Shown here piece by piece: positions 52,402 to 62,115 of a stretch of 64,000 nucleotides of DNA; within the stretch, counting starts at the first letter, position 1, and each line of letters starts with the position of its first letter. A program made the translations under genes and the position numbers. The notes beneath the pieces were generated by a model. The model was not told where the DNA came from. It saw nothing but the letters and a program-made list of their open reading frames with translations, and searched no databases. The DNA comes from Hwanghaeella sp964350445 (GTDB lineage: Bacteria > Pseudomonadota > Alphaproteobacteria > UBA8366 > Aestuariispiraceae): assembly GCA_964350445.1 (NCBI GenBank), contig CAYGKA010000020.1, positions 1-64,000 of the forward strand, in the 5' to 3' direction.

Positions 52402-54609
52402 ATGTCCGAGAAGCAGCAGGTCCACGCGACCAACCACGAAATCGACGATAGCATGGAAGAAAGCCGCCCCGCGGCGCATGAACGGAAGGGCCTCGGCATC
52501 GCCGCGAAGCTCATGGGGGCATTCGCCGTCTGCACCTTGCTGACAGTGGCCGTGTCGGGCTTGGCCTGGTTCAATGTCGGCCGGATCGGCGGGCTGTTTG
52601 AGGCGACGGTCAATGAGAGCGTGCCCAAGATCGTCAAGTCGGCGGAACTCGGCGTTGTCGCGAACCGGATCGCGGCCGGCATGCCGGATCTCGCCTTCGC
52701 CGGCGATGCCGAAAAACGCCAAGAGGCCTATGCCAAACTCGACGCCGGAATCAAGAACCTGCAGGAGAGCGTCGCGTCCCTGGGCACCGGCGGGACGGAG
52801 ATCGCCGCCAGTATTTCCGCACTTCAGGACCTTCTCACGTCGGTCGACCAGGCGGTTCGCGCGCGCTTCGAGGTCGAAGGACGGATCGCTGAAAAGACGG
52901 CGCAAGTGAACGCGTTGTCCGACCAGGGCCTCGCTATTATTCCGGCGCTTGTCACAAAGGCGAATGTCGAGGTGATCAACGCGACGGACAAGATGTTCGA
53001 CATGGCCGACGAACAAGGCCCCGGCGCGGATATCGAGGAAATTCTGGAAGCCGGTCAGACCCTGATCGTCCAGCGCCTGCAGCCGTTGCGCGCTTCTCTG
53101 GACCTGCAAGCCAGTTTGACGCAATCGGTCAGCATTTTGAACCGCGTGGTCAACGAAACCACAGAGGAAAGCATTCGCGCCAGCGATGGCGAGTACCTTG
53201 CGGTTCTCGGCAAGCTGACAGCCGTTCTGGTCAAATTCGACGATAAGCCACAGGCCCCTGTCCTCAAGGAGGTGTTGGACGGTTTGATCGCGCTCGGCGC
53301 CACATCCGACGGGATGTTCACCGCTGTTCTTGAAAAGATCGCCTTGCAGGCGGAAGCGGCGGCGCTGTTGTCCAAGCAGGAGGTGTTGCTGCAGGACCTG
53401 CTCGGCGCGGCCGATGGAATTTTGACCGCCGCACGGGACAGCGCCGCGGCCGATGGCGCGGTCGCCATCGAGACCGTCGAGAGCACCAAAACGGTCAGCA
53501 TCGTTCTTGGCGTCGTGGCGGTCGTGGTCGCGGCCGCCATCGCCTGGTTCTTCGTTCATGCCAATCTGGTGCGCCGATTGACCGAAATGGTCGCCTCCAT
53601 GCGTCAGATCGCCGATGGCGATCTTGATGCCGAAATTCCGGCCGGCGGCACCGACGAAATCGGAACGATCGGTGAGACGCTTGAGATATTCCGGGAGAGT
53701 TCCCGCGAGGTGCTGCGCGCATCCGAACAGCGGCAGGTCGATCGGGAACGCGCCGCTACCGAGCGGAAGCAGGCCATGCACAACCTGGCCGACAGTTTCG
53801 AGCAGAACGTCAGCGGGATCGTCCAACGCGTCGGCGAGATGTCGTCGATCGTACGCGGCGCGGCCGAGGCGATGAATGCGTCGGCCAATACGTCTAAGGA
53901 CGAGTCGACCGAAGCGGCGGGCCTTTCCGGGCAAATGAACGAAACCATGCAGACCGTCTCCTCCGCGACCGAGGAAATGGCGGCCTCAATCGGTGAAATC
54001 AGCCAGCAGGTCAGTAAATCGGTGGAAATCGCCGGGCGTGCCGTGGCGGAGGTCAGCAGCACGGACCGGCAGATTTCGGAACTGTCGAAGGCCGCGGACG
54101 AGATCGGGAGTATTCTGGGCATCATTTCCGACATTGCCGAACAGACCAACCTGCTGGCCTTGAACGCCACGATCGAAGCGGCCCGCGCCGGGGATGCCGG
54201 AAAAGGGTTCGCTGTCGTCGCCAATGAAGTGAAGAGCTTGGCGAGCCAGACGGTGAAGGCGACGGATCAGATCGCCCGGCAGATCGCAACGATGCAGGCA
54301 TCCACCAAGGGCGCGGTCCAGGCGGTTTCCGGTATCGGTGAGATCGTCAGTGAGATCGACAGTATCTCAAGCGCGATCGCGGGTGCGGTGGAAGAACAAG
54401 GTGCGGTAACGCAGGAAATCGCCCGCAGCGTTTCAGAAAGCTTCCAGTCCTCCACCCGGATGTCTGAGAGCGTCGGCCGTGTGGCCAATGTGTCGGAAAC
54501 CGCTGGGCAACAGGCCGGCCAATTGCTGGAGAATGCCGCCGAAATGACCGAGCTTTCCGGTTCTCTGAACCAGGAAATCGACCGTTTCGTGTCGTCCGTA
54601 CGGGCCTGA
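52402..54609 (+). CDS. Methyl-accepting chemotaxis protein
   Basis: A 735-residue chemoreceptor. A hydrophilic N-terminal lead of about 30 residues precedes membrane helix 1 (IAAKLMGAFAVCTLLTVAVS), then about 310 residues of helical periplasmic sensor, helix 2 at about 364-386, HAMP (RRLTEMVASMRQIADGDLDA), and the signalling tip EQTNLLALNATIEAARAGDA near residue 580. Architecture and the sensor's helical character match the receptor at 41795, so they are probably paralogues. The ATG at 52402 follows AAGGGGGTACG. Ligand unknown. Confidence 0.92.
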   Translation: MSEKQQVHATNHEIDDSMEESRPAAHERKGLGIAAKLMGAFAVCTLLTVAVSGLAWFNVGRIGGLFEATVNESVPKIVKSAELGVVANRIAAGMPDLAFAGDAEKRQEAYAKLDAGIKNLQESVASLGTGGTEIAASISALQDLLTSVDQAVRARFEVEGRIAEKTAQVNALSDQGLAIIPALVTKANVEVINATDKMFDMADEQGPGADIEEILEAGQTLIVQRLQPLRASLDLQASLTQSVSILNRVVNETTEESIRASDGEYLAVLGKLTAVLVKFDDKPQAPVLKEVLDGLIALGATSDGMFTAVLEKIALQAEAAALLSKQEVLLQDLLGAADGILTAARDSAAADGAVAIETVESTKTVSIVLGVVAVVVAAAIAWFFVHANLVRRLTEMVASMRQIADGDLDAEIPAGGTDEIGTIGETLEIFRESSREVLRASEQRQVDRERAATERKQAMHNLADSFEQNVSGIVQRVGEMSSIVRGAAEAMNASANTSKDESTEAAGLSGQMNETMQTVSSATEEMAASIGEISQQVSKSVEIAGRAVAEVSSTDRQISELSKAADEIGSILGIISDIAEQTNLLALNATIEAARAGDAGKGFAVVANEVKSLASQTVKATDQIARQIATMQASTKGAVQAVSGIGEIVSEIDSISSAIAGAVEEQGAVTQEIARSVSESFQSSTRMSESVGRVANVSETAGQQAGQLLENAAEMTELSGSLNQEIDRFVSSVRA

Positions 54610-54774
54610 TCCGCATCCCATCAACCTCGAAGCGTGCGTGGTTTTCCGTCATTGCATGGAAGACCCGCGCGCTTGGCGTTTTCACAACGCGTCGCCGCCC
54701 TATATGGTATAGCGACGTGAAACGAACGGTCGGCGGCCGGATTGCCGTCGCCACCAAGGGATGGAGAATAGGTC

Positions 54775-56202
54775 ATGACCGCTGAAGCGGCCGGAATCCA
54801 GCAAATAGCCTCCGGTGAGGCGCGGCAGATGAATCTAGAGCCGGTTGTGGCCAAGCTTAAGCGCTTGTTCGGCGATCGCGCGACGACGGCGATGGCGGTC
54901 AGGGATCACCACGGACATGGCGAAGGCTATTTCCCCACACGCGCTCCGGATATGGTGGTTTTTGCCCACACGACGGAGGAAGTCGCCGATGCGGTGAAAG
55001 TCTGCGCGCTTCACAACGTCCCGGTCATTCCGTTCGGAACGGGAACATCGCTGGAAGGCCATGTCGCCGCGGTCGAGGGCGGGGTTTGCATCGACCTGTC
55101 GCAGATGAATGCAGTGTTGAGCGTGAATGCCGAAGACCTGGACTGCCGTGTTCAGGCGGGCGTTACGCGCAAGCAGTTGAACGAATACCTGCGCGATACC
55201 GGCTTGTTCTTTCCCATTGACCCGGGCGCGGATGCGTCGATCGGCGGTATGGCCTCCACGCGTGCGTCCGGCACCAATGCAGTCCGGTACGGTACGATGC
55301 GTGAAAACGTCATGGGGTTGACGGTGGTGACGGCCGACGGCCGAATTATCAAGACCGGTGGACGCGCGCGGAAATCGGCGGCGGGTTACGACTTGACCCG
55401 CATATTCGTCGGCGCCGAGGGAACCCTGGGCGTCGTTACGGAAGTCCAGCTGCGCCTTTATGGCATTCCGGAATCGGTTACCAGCGCGGTCTGCCAGTAT
55501 CCGGATGCGGAATCGGCGGTGAACACGGTAATCACCACCATCCAGATGGGCATCCCCATCGCGCGGATCGAGTTCCTGGACGATGTCCAGATGCAGGCCT
55601 GCATCGATTATTCGAAGCTGGAAGGTTATGAGGGCAAGACAACGCTCTTCTTCGAATTTCACGGCACGGAGGCCGGGGCCGCTGAGCAGGCGGAGATGGT
55701 GAAGGCCATTTCCGACGAATATGGCGGCAGTGCCTTCAAGTGGACTGATCGCGCGGAAGACCGGACGGCCCTCTGGCAGGCACGGCATGACGCCTATTTC
55801 GCGGCGCTTGCCTTGGCGCCCGGCAAGAAGGGGATTGCGACCGATGCCTGCGTGCCGATCTCGCGCCTTGCGGAAGCCGTTCTTGAGACTCAGAAGGATG
55901 TCAGTGAAACCGGTCTCGTCTGTCCGATCGTTGGTCATGTGGGCGACGGGAACTTCCATTTGGTGATGTTGTATGACCCGGAGGACGCGGAAGAACTGGG
56001 CCGTTGCAAGGGGCTGATCGAGCGGATGAACCACCGCGCCATCGCGATGGGCGGGACCTGCACCGGCGAGCACGGCATCGGCATGGGCAAGAAACACTTT
56101 TTGGAGGCCGAGCACGGCGAAGCGGTCAGCTACATGCGCAGCCTGAAAAAGGCTTTCGACCCGCAGAACATTATGAATCCGGGCAAGATGATCAGTCTTT
56201 AG
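54775..56202 (+). CDS. D-lactate dehydrogenase (cytochrome-type), FAD-linked
   Basis: A 475-residue FAD-linked oxidase of the GlcD/D-lactate dehydrogenase class. The PCMH FAD domain shows VPVIPFGTGTSLEGHVAAV, LFFPIDPGADASIGGMASTR and RIFVGAEGTLGVVTEVQLRL; the C-terminus has VGHVGDGNFHLVMLYDP and CTGEHGIGMGKKHFLEAE with catalytic His. It passes electrons from D-lactate (or glycolate/D-2-hydroxyacid) to the respiratory chain or a cytochrome. The lone subunit, without GlcE/GlcF, favours D-lactate. The ATG at 54775 has GGAGAATAGG in front. Its end overlaps the convergent DUF4169 gene by 11 bp. Confidence 0.88.
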   Translation: MTAEAAGIQQIASGEARQMNLEPVVAKLKRLFGDRATTAMAVRDHHGHGEGYFPTRAPDMVVFAHTTEEVADAVKVCALHNVPVIPFGTGTSLEGHVAAVEGGVCIDLSQMNAVLSVNAEDLDCRVQAGVTRKQLNEYLRDTGLFFPIDPGADASIGGMASTRASGTNAVRYGTMRENVMGLTVVTADGRIIKTGGRARKSAAGYDLTRIFVGAEGTLGVVTEVQLRLYGIPESVTSAVCQYPDAESAVNTVITTIQMGIPIARIEFLDDVQMQACIDYSKLEGYEGKTTLFFEFHGTEAGAAEQAEMVKAISDEYGGSAFKWTDRAEDRTALWQARHDAYFAALALAPGKKGIATDACVPISRLAEAVLETQKDVSETGLVCPIVGHVGDGNFHLVMLYDPEDAEELGRCKGLIERMNHRAIAMGGTCTGEHGIGMGKKHFLEAEHGEAVSYMRSLKKAFDPQNIMNPGKMISL

Positions 56203-56404
56203 GGCTTTTGTCAGCCGGTTCGTCCGGCTCGCCAGCCCGCTTCTTGCCATCCAAGAGGCGTTCCTCGCGGGACTTTCGCGCCGCGTTCCGGTCTTTTTCA
56301 GGTTTGGATAGACCGAACAGGATCCGGTTCTCGTCGGCCTGCTTTTCCCGATCCTCGCGTGCCTTGCGCTTCCGGTGATTGCGCAGGTTCACAACTGTTC
56401 CCAT
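56192..56404 (-). CDS. DUF4169 family protein
   Basis: A 70-residue highly charged protein of the alphaproteobacterial DUF4169 family: VVNLRNHRKRKAREDREKQA at the N-terminus, then ENRILFGLSKPEKDRNAARK and RLLDGKKR. Function unknown; such proteins are short, basic and helical. The ATG at 56404 was chosen to match the family's start just before VVNLR. It overlaps the D-lactate dehydrogenase gene tail-to-tail. Confidence 0.85.
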   Translation of the reverse strand: MGTVVNLRNHRKRKAREDREKQADENRILFGLSKPEKDRNAARKSREERLLDGKKRAGEPDEPADKSPKD

Positions 56405-56548
56405 GGCGGGGCCTGTGCCTTTCGCGGTTCTTTTGTGGCAAGTACACATGCTTTAGAGCATGTTCCCGCCGATGAGAACCGTTTGTATCATTGGCGCGGC
56501 GTCCCACGGGACAGGACAGTTCGATAATAACGATTGGGTCGGATCGGT

Positions 56549-59353
56549 ATGAAGTGGCTGGGTATCGTCGCAGGTTTGGTGTTGGCGGCCGTCATCGGCG
56601 CTGTGGTCCTGCTACCACGGCTGATCGACTGGAATGTGTACCGGCCGGAAATAGCCGCTTTCGCGGAGCGGGCGATCGGCCGCCCCATGGTGATCGAAGG
56701 TAACATCAGGGCGGAACTCTTCCCCACCCCGCAATTGACGGCGGGTGCCATACGCGTTCCCGGTGGCGAAAACGCCGAAGACATAGCGACAATTCGCTGG
56801 GCGGAGGCGCGATTCAAATTCTCGGACCTGCTTCGCGGCGAGGTGACGTTGACGGCTTTGGCTTTGGTCGAACCGAACGTGACTCTATCCAGCGCTTTGC
56901 TGGATCAGATATCCGAACAACCTTCTGCCGCCGCGGCGGCATCCCCCTCCGCCGCGCCATCCCTGGGCGGGTCCGAACGGCGGGAGCCGCAGCGGATTGA
57001 AATCCGGAATGGGACCTTCAAATTCGCTTCCTCCGACGCGCAGGAGATCGTTGCGGAGCGTGTAACGGGCAGTGTCGAAACGCCGGCGGTAGGCCGTCGC
57101 TATTCGGTTTCGATGATCGGACTTGTCCGCGGCAGGGAGATGGAATTGGGCCTGCGTTTCGCCCCGCCGCAGCAGGAAGAGGCCGCACCTGTCGCGCTGA
57201 CTGTTACCGACACGGCGGGTCTGGGAACCTTGCGCATAGCCGGCGATTGGACGGGCGGGGCCGAAGGTTTCGGCCTGAAAGGCGATTTTTCCCTGAGCAG
57301 CGCCGACATTGGGGCCGTTGCTACCTTGGTGGGGGCCATGCTGCCGCCGGAGCTTTCGGGAATCGGTGGGGCGGCCAGGATCGACGGCAACCTTGTCGTC
57401 GACAGCGTCGCATCCAGGCTGGAAATCGCCGACCTTTCGGTAAACACCGATGCGCTCAGCGCCACCGGCGGCGCATCGGCGGATTGGTCCGCCCGGCCCA
57501 AATTGGGTTTGACGTTGCGTGTCGGCCGTTTGGATTTGGACGCGTTCGATACATCGCGAGGCGGTGACAATGACGGCGGCGGCGACAATGCGGCCGATGT
57601 GTCTGCCGCCGCGGAGGGCGCGGGCGCTCTCGCCGCGGAAGGGCCGGATCTGATGGCCTGGATCGGAACGCTTCCGGCGGATCTCGCCCTCGACGTCTCC
57701 GTCGCCGGCGCACGGTTCCGGGATACGATCGTGCGCAGGATTACCCTGCGTGGGTCGGTCGATCGCGGCACCGTGACATTGGAGGAGTTGAGCGCCCAAC
57801 TGCCGGGCGGCACGGACCTGTCCGTTGCGGGATTCGGGGATATGACCGGTACGGAACCGCTGCTGGAGGGAAATGCGACACTTCGCGCGGACGACTTGCG
57901 GCGGCTGTTGAACTGGGCCGGCCTGCCGGTGCCCGATGTCGCCGCAGACCGTCTGCGACGGTTTTCGATGGTCAGTGGCATCAGTTTGCGTCCACGGCGC
58001 CTCGATATCATAGACGCTGCTGTGGAATTGGACGGCGTGACGGCGACAGCAGCGGCGGCTGTGGCCTTGCGGCGGCGGCTTGGTGTTGGGGTGCGGATGA
58101 CCCTTGATCATATAAACCTGGACGCCTATCGGCCCGCCCTATCGCCGGCGCAGGCCGATACCGGAACCGAAAGCGACCCCGCCCCCGGCGTCCCAGCGAC
58201 AACGGGCGCGGATGAAGCCGGCGACGGGATCGCCGCGCTCTGGTCCCGGTTCGATGCTTCATTGGACCTGAATGTCGGCCGGGTGGTGGTTCTCGGCATA
58301 CCTGTCAACGACGTCGCCGGGAACCTCGTCTTGAAGGACGGTGTGCTGACCATCAATGAGATGAGCTTTGTCGATGCGGGCGGGGTTTCAGGTGTTTTCG
58401 GCGGGCAGCTGGCGGTCGCCGGCGAGGACGATGCCATCGTGCTCGCCTTCGAAGGAAAATCAGATGACTTGGGCCAAGTCTCGGCCCTGTTGGAAGGGCC
58501 GGATTTCGTTTCCGGCCTTCTCCGTTCTCTGGGGCAGACGGTGATCAAGGCTTCCTATCAACCGATATCCGACGGGCCTACCCTGGTCTTCCAAGCGGTA
58601 GGGGAGGACGGTGCGCTTTCGCTTGGGGCCTCGCCAGGCGTTGGCGCGTATGGGGAACCGGCGATCGATATCCTGTCCGGTGACGTGGATGTCTACGGCG
58701 TCCGGATCGCCGGGGTGGCCGGCCGAATGACCTTCCCCCCAGAGGTCTATCAACTGGAGAAGCTGACTGGCACTTTGAACGGCGGCACCCTTAATTTGAG
58801 TGGCAGCCTGCGCCGCCGCGAAGATGGGCTGCAGCAATTGCTGATCACCGGGGCGCTGGACGAGATGACGGTTGATCGGCAGCTTGCGGATTTCGACGGG
58901 CCGATCGGGCTTACCGGGAAGATTTCTATTCGAGGGCAGGGTGAGGCGACGGGCAGCGACTGGCGCGCCATGGCGGCGTTGAACAATGGTTGGTTCGATG
59001 TCGATGGGGTGCTGGCAATGCCTGTCGGCGTGGCTCGGTCCAGTATCGTCAAGGTGCGGCAAGTCGAAGACGTTCGGGCCGCGCTGCGGGCACATTTCGA
59101 CGAACCCGCATCCTTGCAGGGTGCGCTGATTCTGGAAAATGGGTCTTTGAGCGCAAAGGAATTGCGGCTTGAGGCGAAGGACGGCGCCGTCATGACCTTG
59201 ACCGGTCGGCTTGGCATGAACGATCTGAATCTGTCGGCAGATCTTGTCCTGCGGGAAAATCCGAACGCACCTGAATTCGCGCGTCTAATCGCGGAAGGAC
59301 CGGCCAAAGCCCCGAATTTGAAGCTTAAAGCGGCCGGTTCTTCCGAAGACTAG
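56549..59353 (+). CDS. AsmA family protein
   Basis: A 934-residue AsmA/TamB-superfamily protein. An N-terminal membrane helix (WLGIVAGLVLAAVIGAVVLL) is followed by the family opening LIDWNVYRPEIAAFAERAIG and RPMVIEGNIRAELFPTPQLT, then long repetitive beta-rich sequence with Ala/Ser- and Gly-rich low-complexity linkers near 130-150 and 355-370. These proteins sit in the inner membrane facing the periplasm and are thought to bridge lipid transport to the outer membrane. The ATG at 56549 was used; codons just upstream are alternatives. Confidence 0.9.
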   Translation: MKWLGIVAGLVLAAVIGAVVLLPRLIDWNVYRPEIAAFAERAIGRPMVIEGNIRAELFPTPQLTAGAIRVPGGENAEDIATIRWAEARFKFSDLLRGEVTLTALALVEPNVTLSSALLDQISEQPSAAAAASPSAAPSLGGSERREPQRIEIRNGTFKFASSDAQEIVAERVTGSVETPAVGRRYSVSMIGLVRGREMELGLRFAPPQQEEAAPVALTVTDTAGLGTLRIAGDWTGGAEGFGLKGDFSLSSADIGAVATLVGAMLPPELSGIGGAARIDGNLVVDSVASRLEIADLSVNTDALSATGGASADWSARPKLGLTLRVGRLDLDAFDTSRGGDNDGGGDNAADVSAAAEGAGALAAEGPDLMAWIGTLPADLALDVSVAGARFRDTIVRRITLRGSVDRGTVTLEELSAQLPGGTDLSVAGFGDMTGTEPLLEGNATLRADDLRRLLNWAGLPVPDVAADRLRRFSMVSGISLRPRRLDIIDAAVELDGVTATAAAAVALRRRLGVGVRMTLDHINLDAYRPALSPAQADTGTESDPAPGVPATTGADEAGDGIAALWSRFDASLDLNVGRVVVLGIPVNDVAGNLVLKDGVLTINEMSFVDAGGVSGVFGGQLAVAGEDDAIVLAFEGKSDDLGQVSALLEGPDFVSGLLRSLGQTVIKASYQPISDGPTLVFQAVGEDGALSLGASPGVGAYGEPAIDILSGDVDVYGVRIAGVAGRMTFPPEVYQLEKLTGTLNGGTLNLSGSLRRREDGLQQLLITGALDEMTVDRQLADFDGPIGLTGKISIRGQGEATGSDWRAMAALNNGWFDVDGVLAMPVGVARSSIVKVRQVEDVRAALRAHFDEPASLQGALILENGSLSAKELRLEAKDGAVMTLTGRLGMNDLNLSADLVLRENPNAPEFARLIAEGPAKAPNLKLKAAGSSED

Positions 59354-59445
59354 TATAATAATATTCTAGATAATGTGGTTGGCTGCGGCCTAAACCGCCA
59401 TGCCGAAATTCTTCGGGCGAAACAAAGTTTGTCCCGTTAGAAGTC

Positions 59446-59730
59446 TTAGGCAGCCAGCGAGGCGCACAATACGTAAGTGCGAATAGCGCTGGACAAGTTG
59501 CCCGTGCGGCCGCCATCGATTTCGGAAACCAGCTGATTGACCGACAGGCTGCGGTGGGCGGCCAGGTCGCGGAGCTTTTCCCAAAAAATATTTTCAAGGG
59601 AGACGCTGGTCCGATGACCGGCGATCACGACAGAGCGTTTTTTGATTTCCGAAGGATCAACAGAGTTTTCCACCGAGACAGCATCTTCGATGGGAGCAAA
59701 TTCATGAACAATACCGTGCATAGTCTTCAT
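59446..59730 (-). CDS. Ribbon-helix-helix domain protein
   Basis: A 94-residue protein with a ribbon-helix-helix DNA-binding domain of the RHH_4 type: KKRSVVIAGHRTSVSLEN, then FWEKLRDLAAHRSLSVNQLV and SEIDGGRTGNLSSAIRTYVL. The N-terminal 30 residues are acidic. It is typical of alphaproteobacterial stand-alone regulators; no toxin gene is adjacent. ATGs at 59730 and 59721 are both usable. Target genes unknown. It converges with the AsmA gene. Confidence 0.87.
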   Translation of the reverse strand: MKTMHGIVHEFAPIEDAVSVENSVDPSEIKKRSVVIAGHRTSVSLENIFWEKLRDLAAHRSLSVNQLVSEIDGGRTGNLSSAIRTYVLCASLAA

Positions 59731-59947
59731 CCAATTCCAGTTTAATAGAGACCAACTCACAAGGTGCCCGAGTGGTAACTGCACCAGTACCGTTGTCGGG
59801 CGGCTCGCGTGAACTCGATGGCACTGTTGTACCGCCGATTGGTTAACGAATGGTGAGCAACTTTACATTTTCGTTGCCATTAAGTGGCACTCAGAACCGA
59901 GTCTGTTAACGGCCGTTGACAAAACATTGTTACTTATGCCGTTGCGG

Positions 59948-60604
59948 TCATCGCGCCATGAAATCTGCCATCGCGGCCACGGCGGAAGCCAGGTTTTCCT
60001 GCTTGGTGATTCCCGACCGCACCCTGGGCGCAAGGTCGTGGTTGCCATCCGGCATCCAGCGGAATTGCAGATGGGGAGGGAGGGAATAGTTTTCAATCTC
60101 AGTCCTGGTGCCGAAAGGGTCGCGTTCCCCTTGGCAGATGAAAATCGGGCAAGAGATATCGGGAAAGTGATCCGTCCGTGTCTTCTCCGGCTTGCCGGGC
60201 GGATGAAACGGATAGCCCAGGCAGACGACCCCGCAGAATTCCTTTGTGCCGGCTTTTGCAGCGGCCAGCAGGGTGGCCATCCGGCCGCCCATCGATTTGC
60301 CCCCTATATATAGGGCAGCCGCTGTCGGGGACGCATCGGCGACCTGCCGGATCACACGTTCGAAATGCTCAAGCAGAACAGGTTGCCGGTCCGGCGGGCG
60401 TTTCTTTCCCCCCAATCGTCGGCCAGCCATATAGGGAAATTCAAACCGGACGCATCGGATACCACGTCCGGACAGGCCGTCGGCGACCGCGTTCATGAAG
60501 TCCGAATCCATCGGTGCACCCGCACCATGGGCCAGGATAAGCACGGCCGGGCTATCCTTGGGCCCGGTTTCAAGTAATTTCGCGGGGGGTGGGTTCGTGT
60601 CCAA
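59948..60604 (-). CDS. Alpha/beta hydrolase (KANL3/Tex30-like)
   Basis: A 218-residue serine hydrolase of the dienelactone hydrolase-like KANL3/Tex30 group. The oxyanion segment is LILAHGAGAPMDSDFMNAVA, the nucleophile is in YIGGKSMGGRMATL, the acid is likely in CQGERDPFG and the histidine in PDGNHDLAPR. Start appears to be TTG at 60604 with AAAGG eight bases in front; no ATG gives the full domain. Substrate unknown. It is divergent from the CheW-globin gene. Confidence 0.83.
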   Translation of the reverse strand: MDTNPPPAKLLETGPKDSPAVLILAHGAGAPMDSDFMNAVADGLSGRGIRCVRFEFPYMAGRRLGGKKRPPDRQPVLLEHFERVIRQVADASPTAAALYIGGKSMGGRMATLLAAAKAGTKEFCGVVCLGYPFHPPGKPEKTRTDHFPDISCPIFICQGERDPFGTRTEIENYSLPPHLQFRWMPDGNHDLAPRVRSGITKQENLASAVAAMADFMAR

Positions 60605-60790
60605 ATGCCATACCTTTATTTGTCGATTGCCTCGGCGCGCGGTAAAATTCTACGCAGCGTAAATGCTCCGTTAACCTTTTTCCGTATAAAACGGCAAGAT
60701 ACCAGCGGGGTATGTCCGACAACATCCGGGTGTCCGCCACCGACATTTTTGTAGGCGGCCTCCGACAAGAGTACGAAGCGAGGGATAGGA

Positions 60791-61933
60791 ATGTCCAATT
60801 TGGTCGTAGCAGCCAGCACCGAATTGACCATGATCGATGAAGAACAATTGGTCACCATGATGGTGGATGGCCAGTTGTTCGGGATTCCGATCCTGAAGGT
60901 GCAGGATATTGTCGAGCCATCACAAATAACGCCGGTTCCCTGTGCACCGAGCGCAATCGCCGGAGTTTTGAACCTGCGCGGGCGGATCGTGACCGTCATC
61001 GACCTGCGGGAACTCCTTGGCGCCACCCAAGAGGAACCTCGCCGACAGATGAGCGTGACGATCGATCACAAGGGCGACTTGTACACGTTGCTCGTCGATT
61101 CGATCGGCGATGTCCGTTCCCTGCCGAAACGCGATTTCGACAAGCCGCCGGCGACGTTGGACGAAAACATGCGCCGTTTGTGCTCGGGCGTTTTCCGTCT
61201 CGAAGACAATTTGCTCGTCGTGCTCGACGTCAGTCGAATTCTCGATGAAGAAACGATCATGAAAACGCCGCGCCGGACCCGTCGCCGCCGGACCATCAAA
61301 CCGTTGACTGCTGGGAAGAAGGACGCCAAGTCCGACGAGGATCACCCGGCCGCCGCCGGTGCGGGCAAAGACGCCGCGTCGGCCGAAACTGCCGAAACAG
61401 CCAAAACAGACGACATGAAGAGTGGTGTCACCGCGGTTCGCAAACCGCAGGCGGCAAACGATACGGAATCCAAGAAACCTGCCGCGAAGTCGGTCACCCC
61501 GGCGCCCAAGAAAGCCGCTGAAAGCAAGGCCAACCCGACCGGATCAGCGGCGGCGGCATCAGAAGGCGGCACCTTGGCCGACCGTCTGGGCGGGGGAGCA
61601 AAAGTGGAAGGCTATGCAGCCTCCCTGTTCAGCCTCGTCATGTCGGACCCGGTTCTTAGCCATTTCGCTGACGGCCAGGATGCATGGGCCCTCGGAGAAG
61701 CGTTCAAATCCTATGCCGCGGCCGCGGTCGGCGGCGATTCTTCCGGCAGTCTGGAAGAGTTGAAAGCGGTGCTGCACGTGCTTGTCCGGGAAGAGGGGTT
61801 GGACGACGATCATTTCATCGCTGTTGCGAAACACGCGAACGAAGTGCTGTCGAAGGACCGCGCTCCGGCGACGGCCGTCCATGATGTGCTGGAGTTGATC
61901 GACGGCCTGAGAAACGAAATCGTCGTTCACTGA
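60791..61933 (+). CDS. CheW domain fused to truncated-haemoglobin-like domain
   Basis: A 380-residue two-domain protein. Residues 18-155 are a CheW adaptor domain (VDGQLFGIPILKVQDIVEP, VLNLRGRIVTVIDLRELLG, VFRLEDNLLVVLDVSRIL), which links chemoreceptors to CheA. A basic, Ala/Lys-rich linker spans about 158-258. Residues 260-378 look like a group I truncated haemoglobin: TLADRLGGGAKVEGYAASLF, a DPVLSHFADG segment, and VLHVLVREEGLDDDHFIAVA with His329 at the expected proximal haem position. Tyr B10 is not obvious (LFS where LFY is usual). An oxygen- or NO-responsive adaptor is a hypothesis. The ATG at 60791 follows AGGGATAGGA. Confidence 0.82.
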   Translation: MSNLVVAASTELTMIDEEQLVTMMVDGQLFGIPILKVQDIVEPSQITPVPCAPSAIAGVLNLRGRIVTVIDLRELLGATQEEPRRQMSVTIDHKGDLYTLLVDSIGDVRSLPKRDFDKPPATLDENMRRLCSGVFRLEDNLLVVLDVSRILDEETIMKTPRRTRRRRTIKPLTAGKKDAKSDEDHPAAAGAGKDAASAETAETAKTDDMKSGVTAVRKPQAANDTESKKPAAKSVTPAPKKAAESKANPTGSAAAASEGGTLADRLGGGAKVEGYAASLFSLVMSDPVLSHFADGQDAWALGEAFKSYAAAAVGGDSSGSLEELKAVLHVLVREEGLDDDHFIAVAKHANEVLSKDRAPATAVHDVLELIDGLRNEIVVH

Positions 61934-61946
61934 CGTTTGAACGGTA

Positions 61947-61968
61947 CCGGCCAGCCTTGGCTGGCCGG
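61947..61968 (+). terminator. GC-rich hairpin after the CheW-globin gene
   Basis: CCGGCCAGC-CTTG-GCTGGCCGG is a perfect 9-bp stem 13 bp after the stop codon. Its place between two plus-strand genes suits a terminator, but no U-tract follows, so it may be weak or factor-dependent. Confidence 0.45.
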
Positions 61969-62115
61969 CCCCTCCACGCCGCGCGTCTCTTCCCGCAATT
62001 CATTGATTAGCTTTGAAGTGCAACAATTTTACATTGAAATGATATGTGCATTCTTATCAGGCGCATCTTATATTCCGAAAAGCGATTGACCCCATAACAA
62101 GGTGCCGGCGCACGA

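Noticed and set aside
54835..56250. 471-codon frame opposite D-lactate dehydrogenase
   Set aside because: Antisense to an intact, well-conserved enzyme and without recognisable motifs.
59446..59730. Antitoxin of a toxin-antitoxin pair
   Set aside because: The ribbon-helix-helix protein has no adjacent toxin-sized gene on the same strand.
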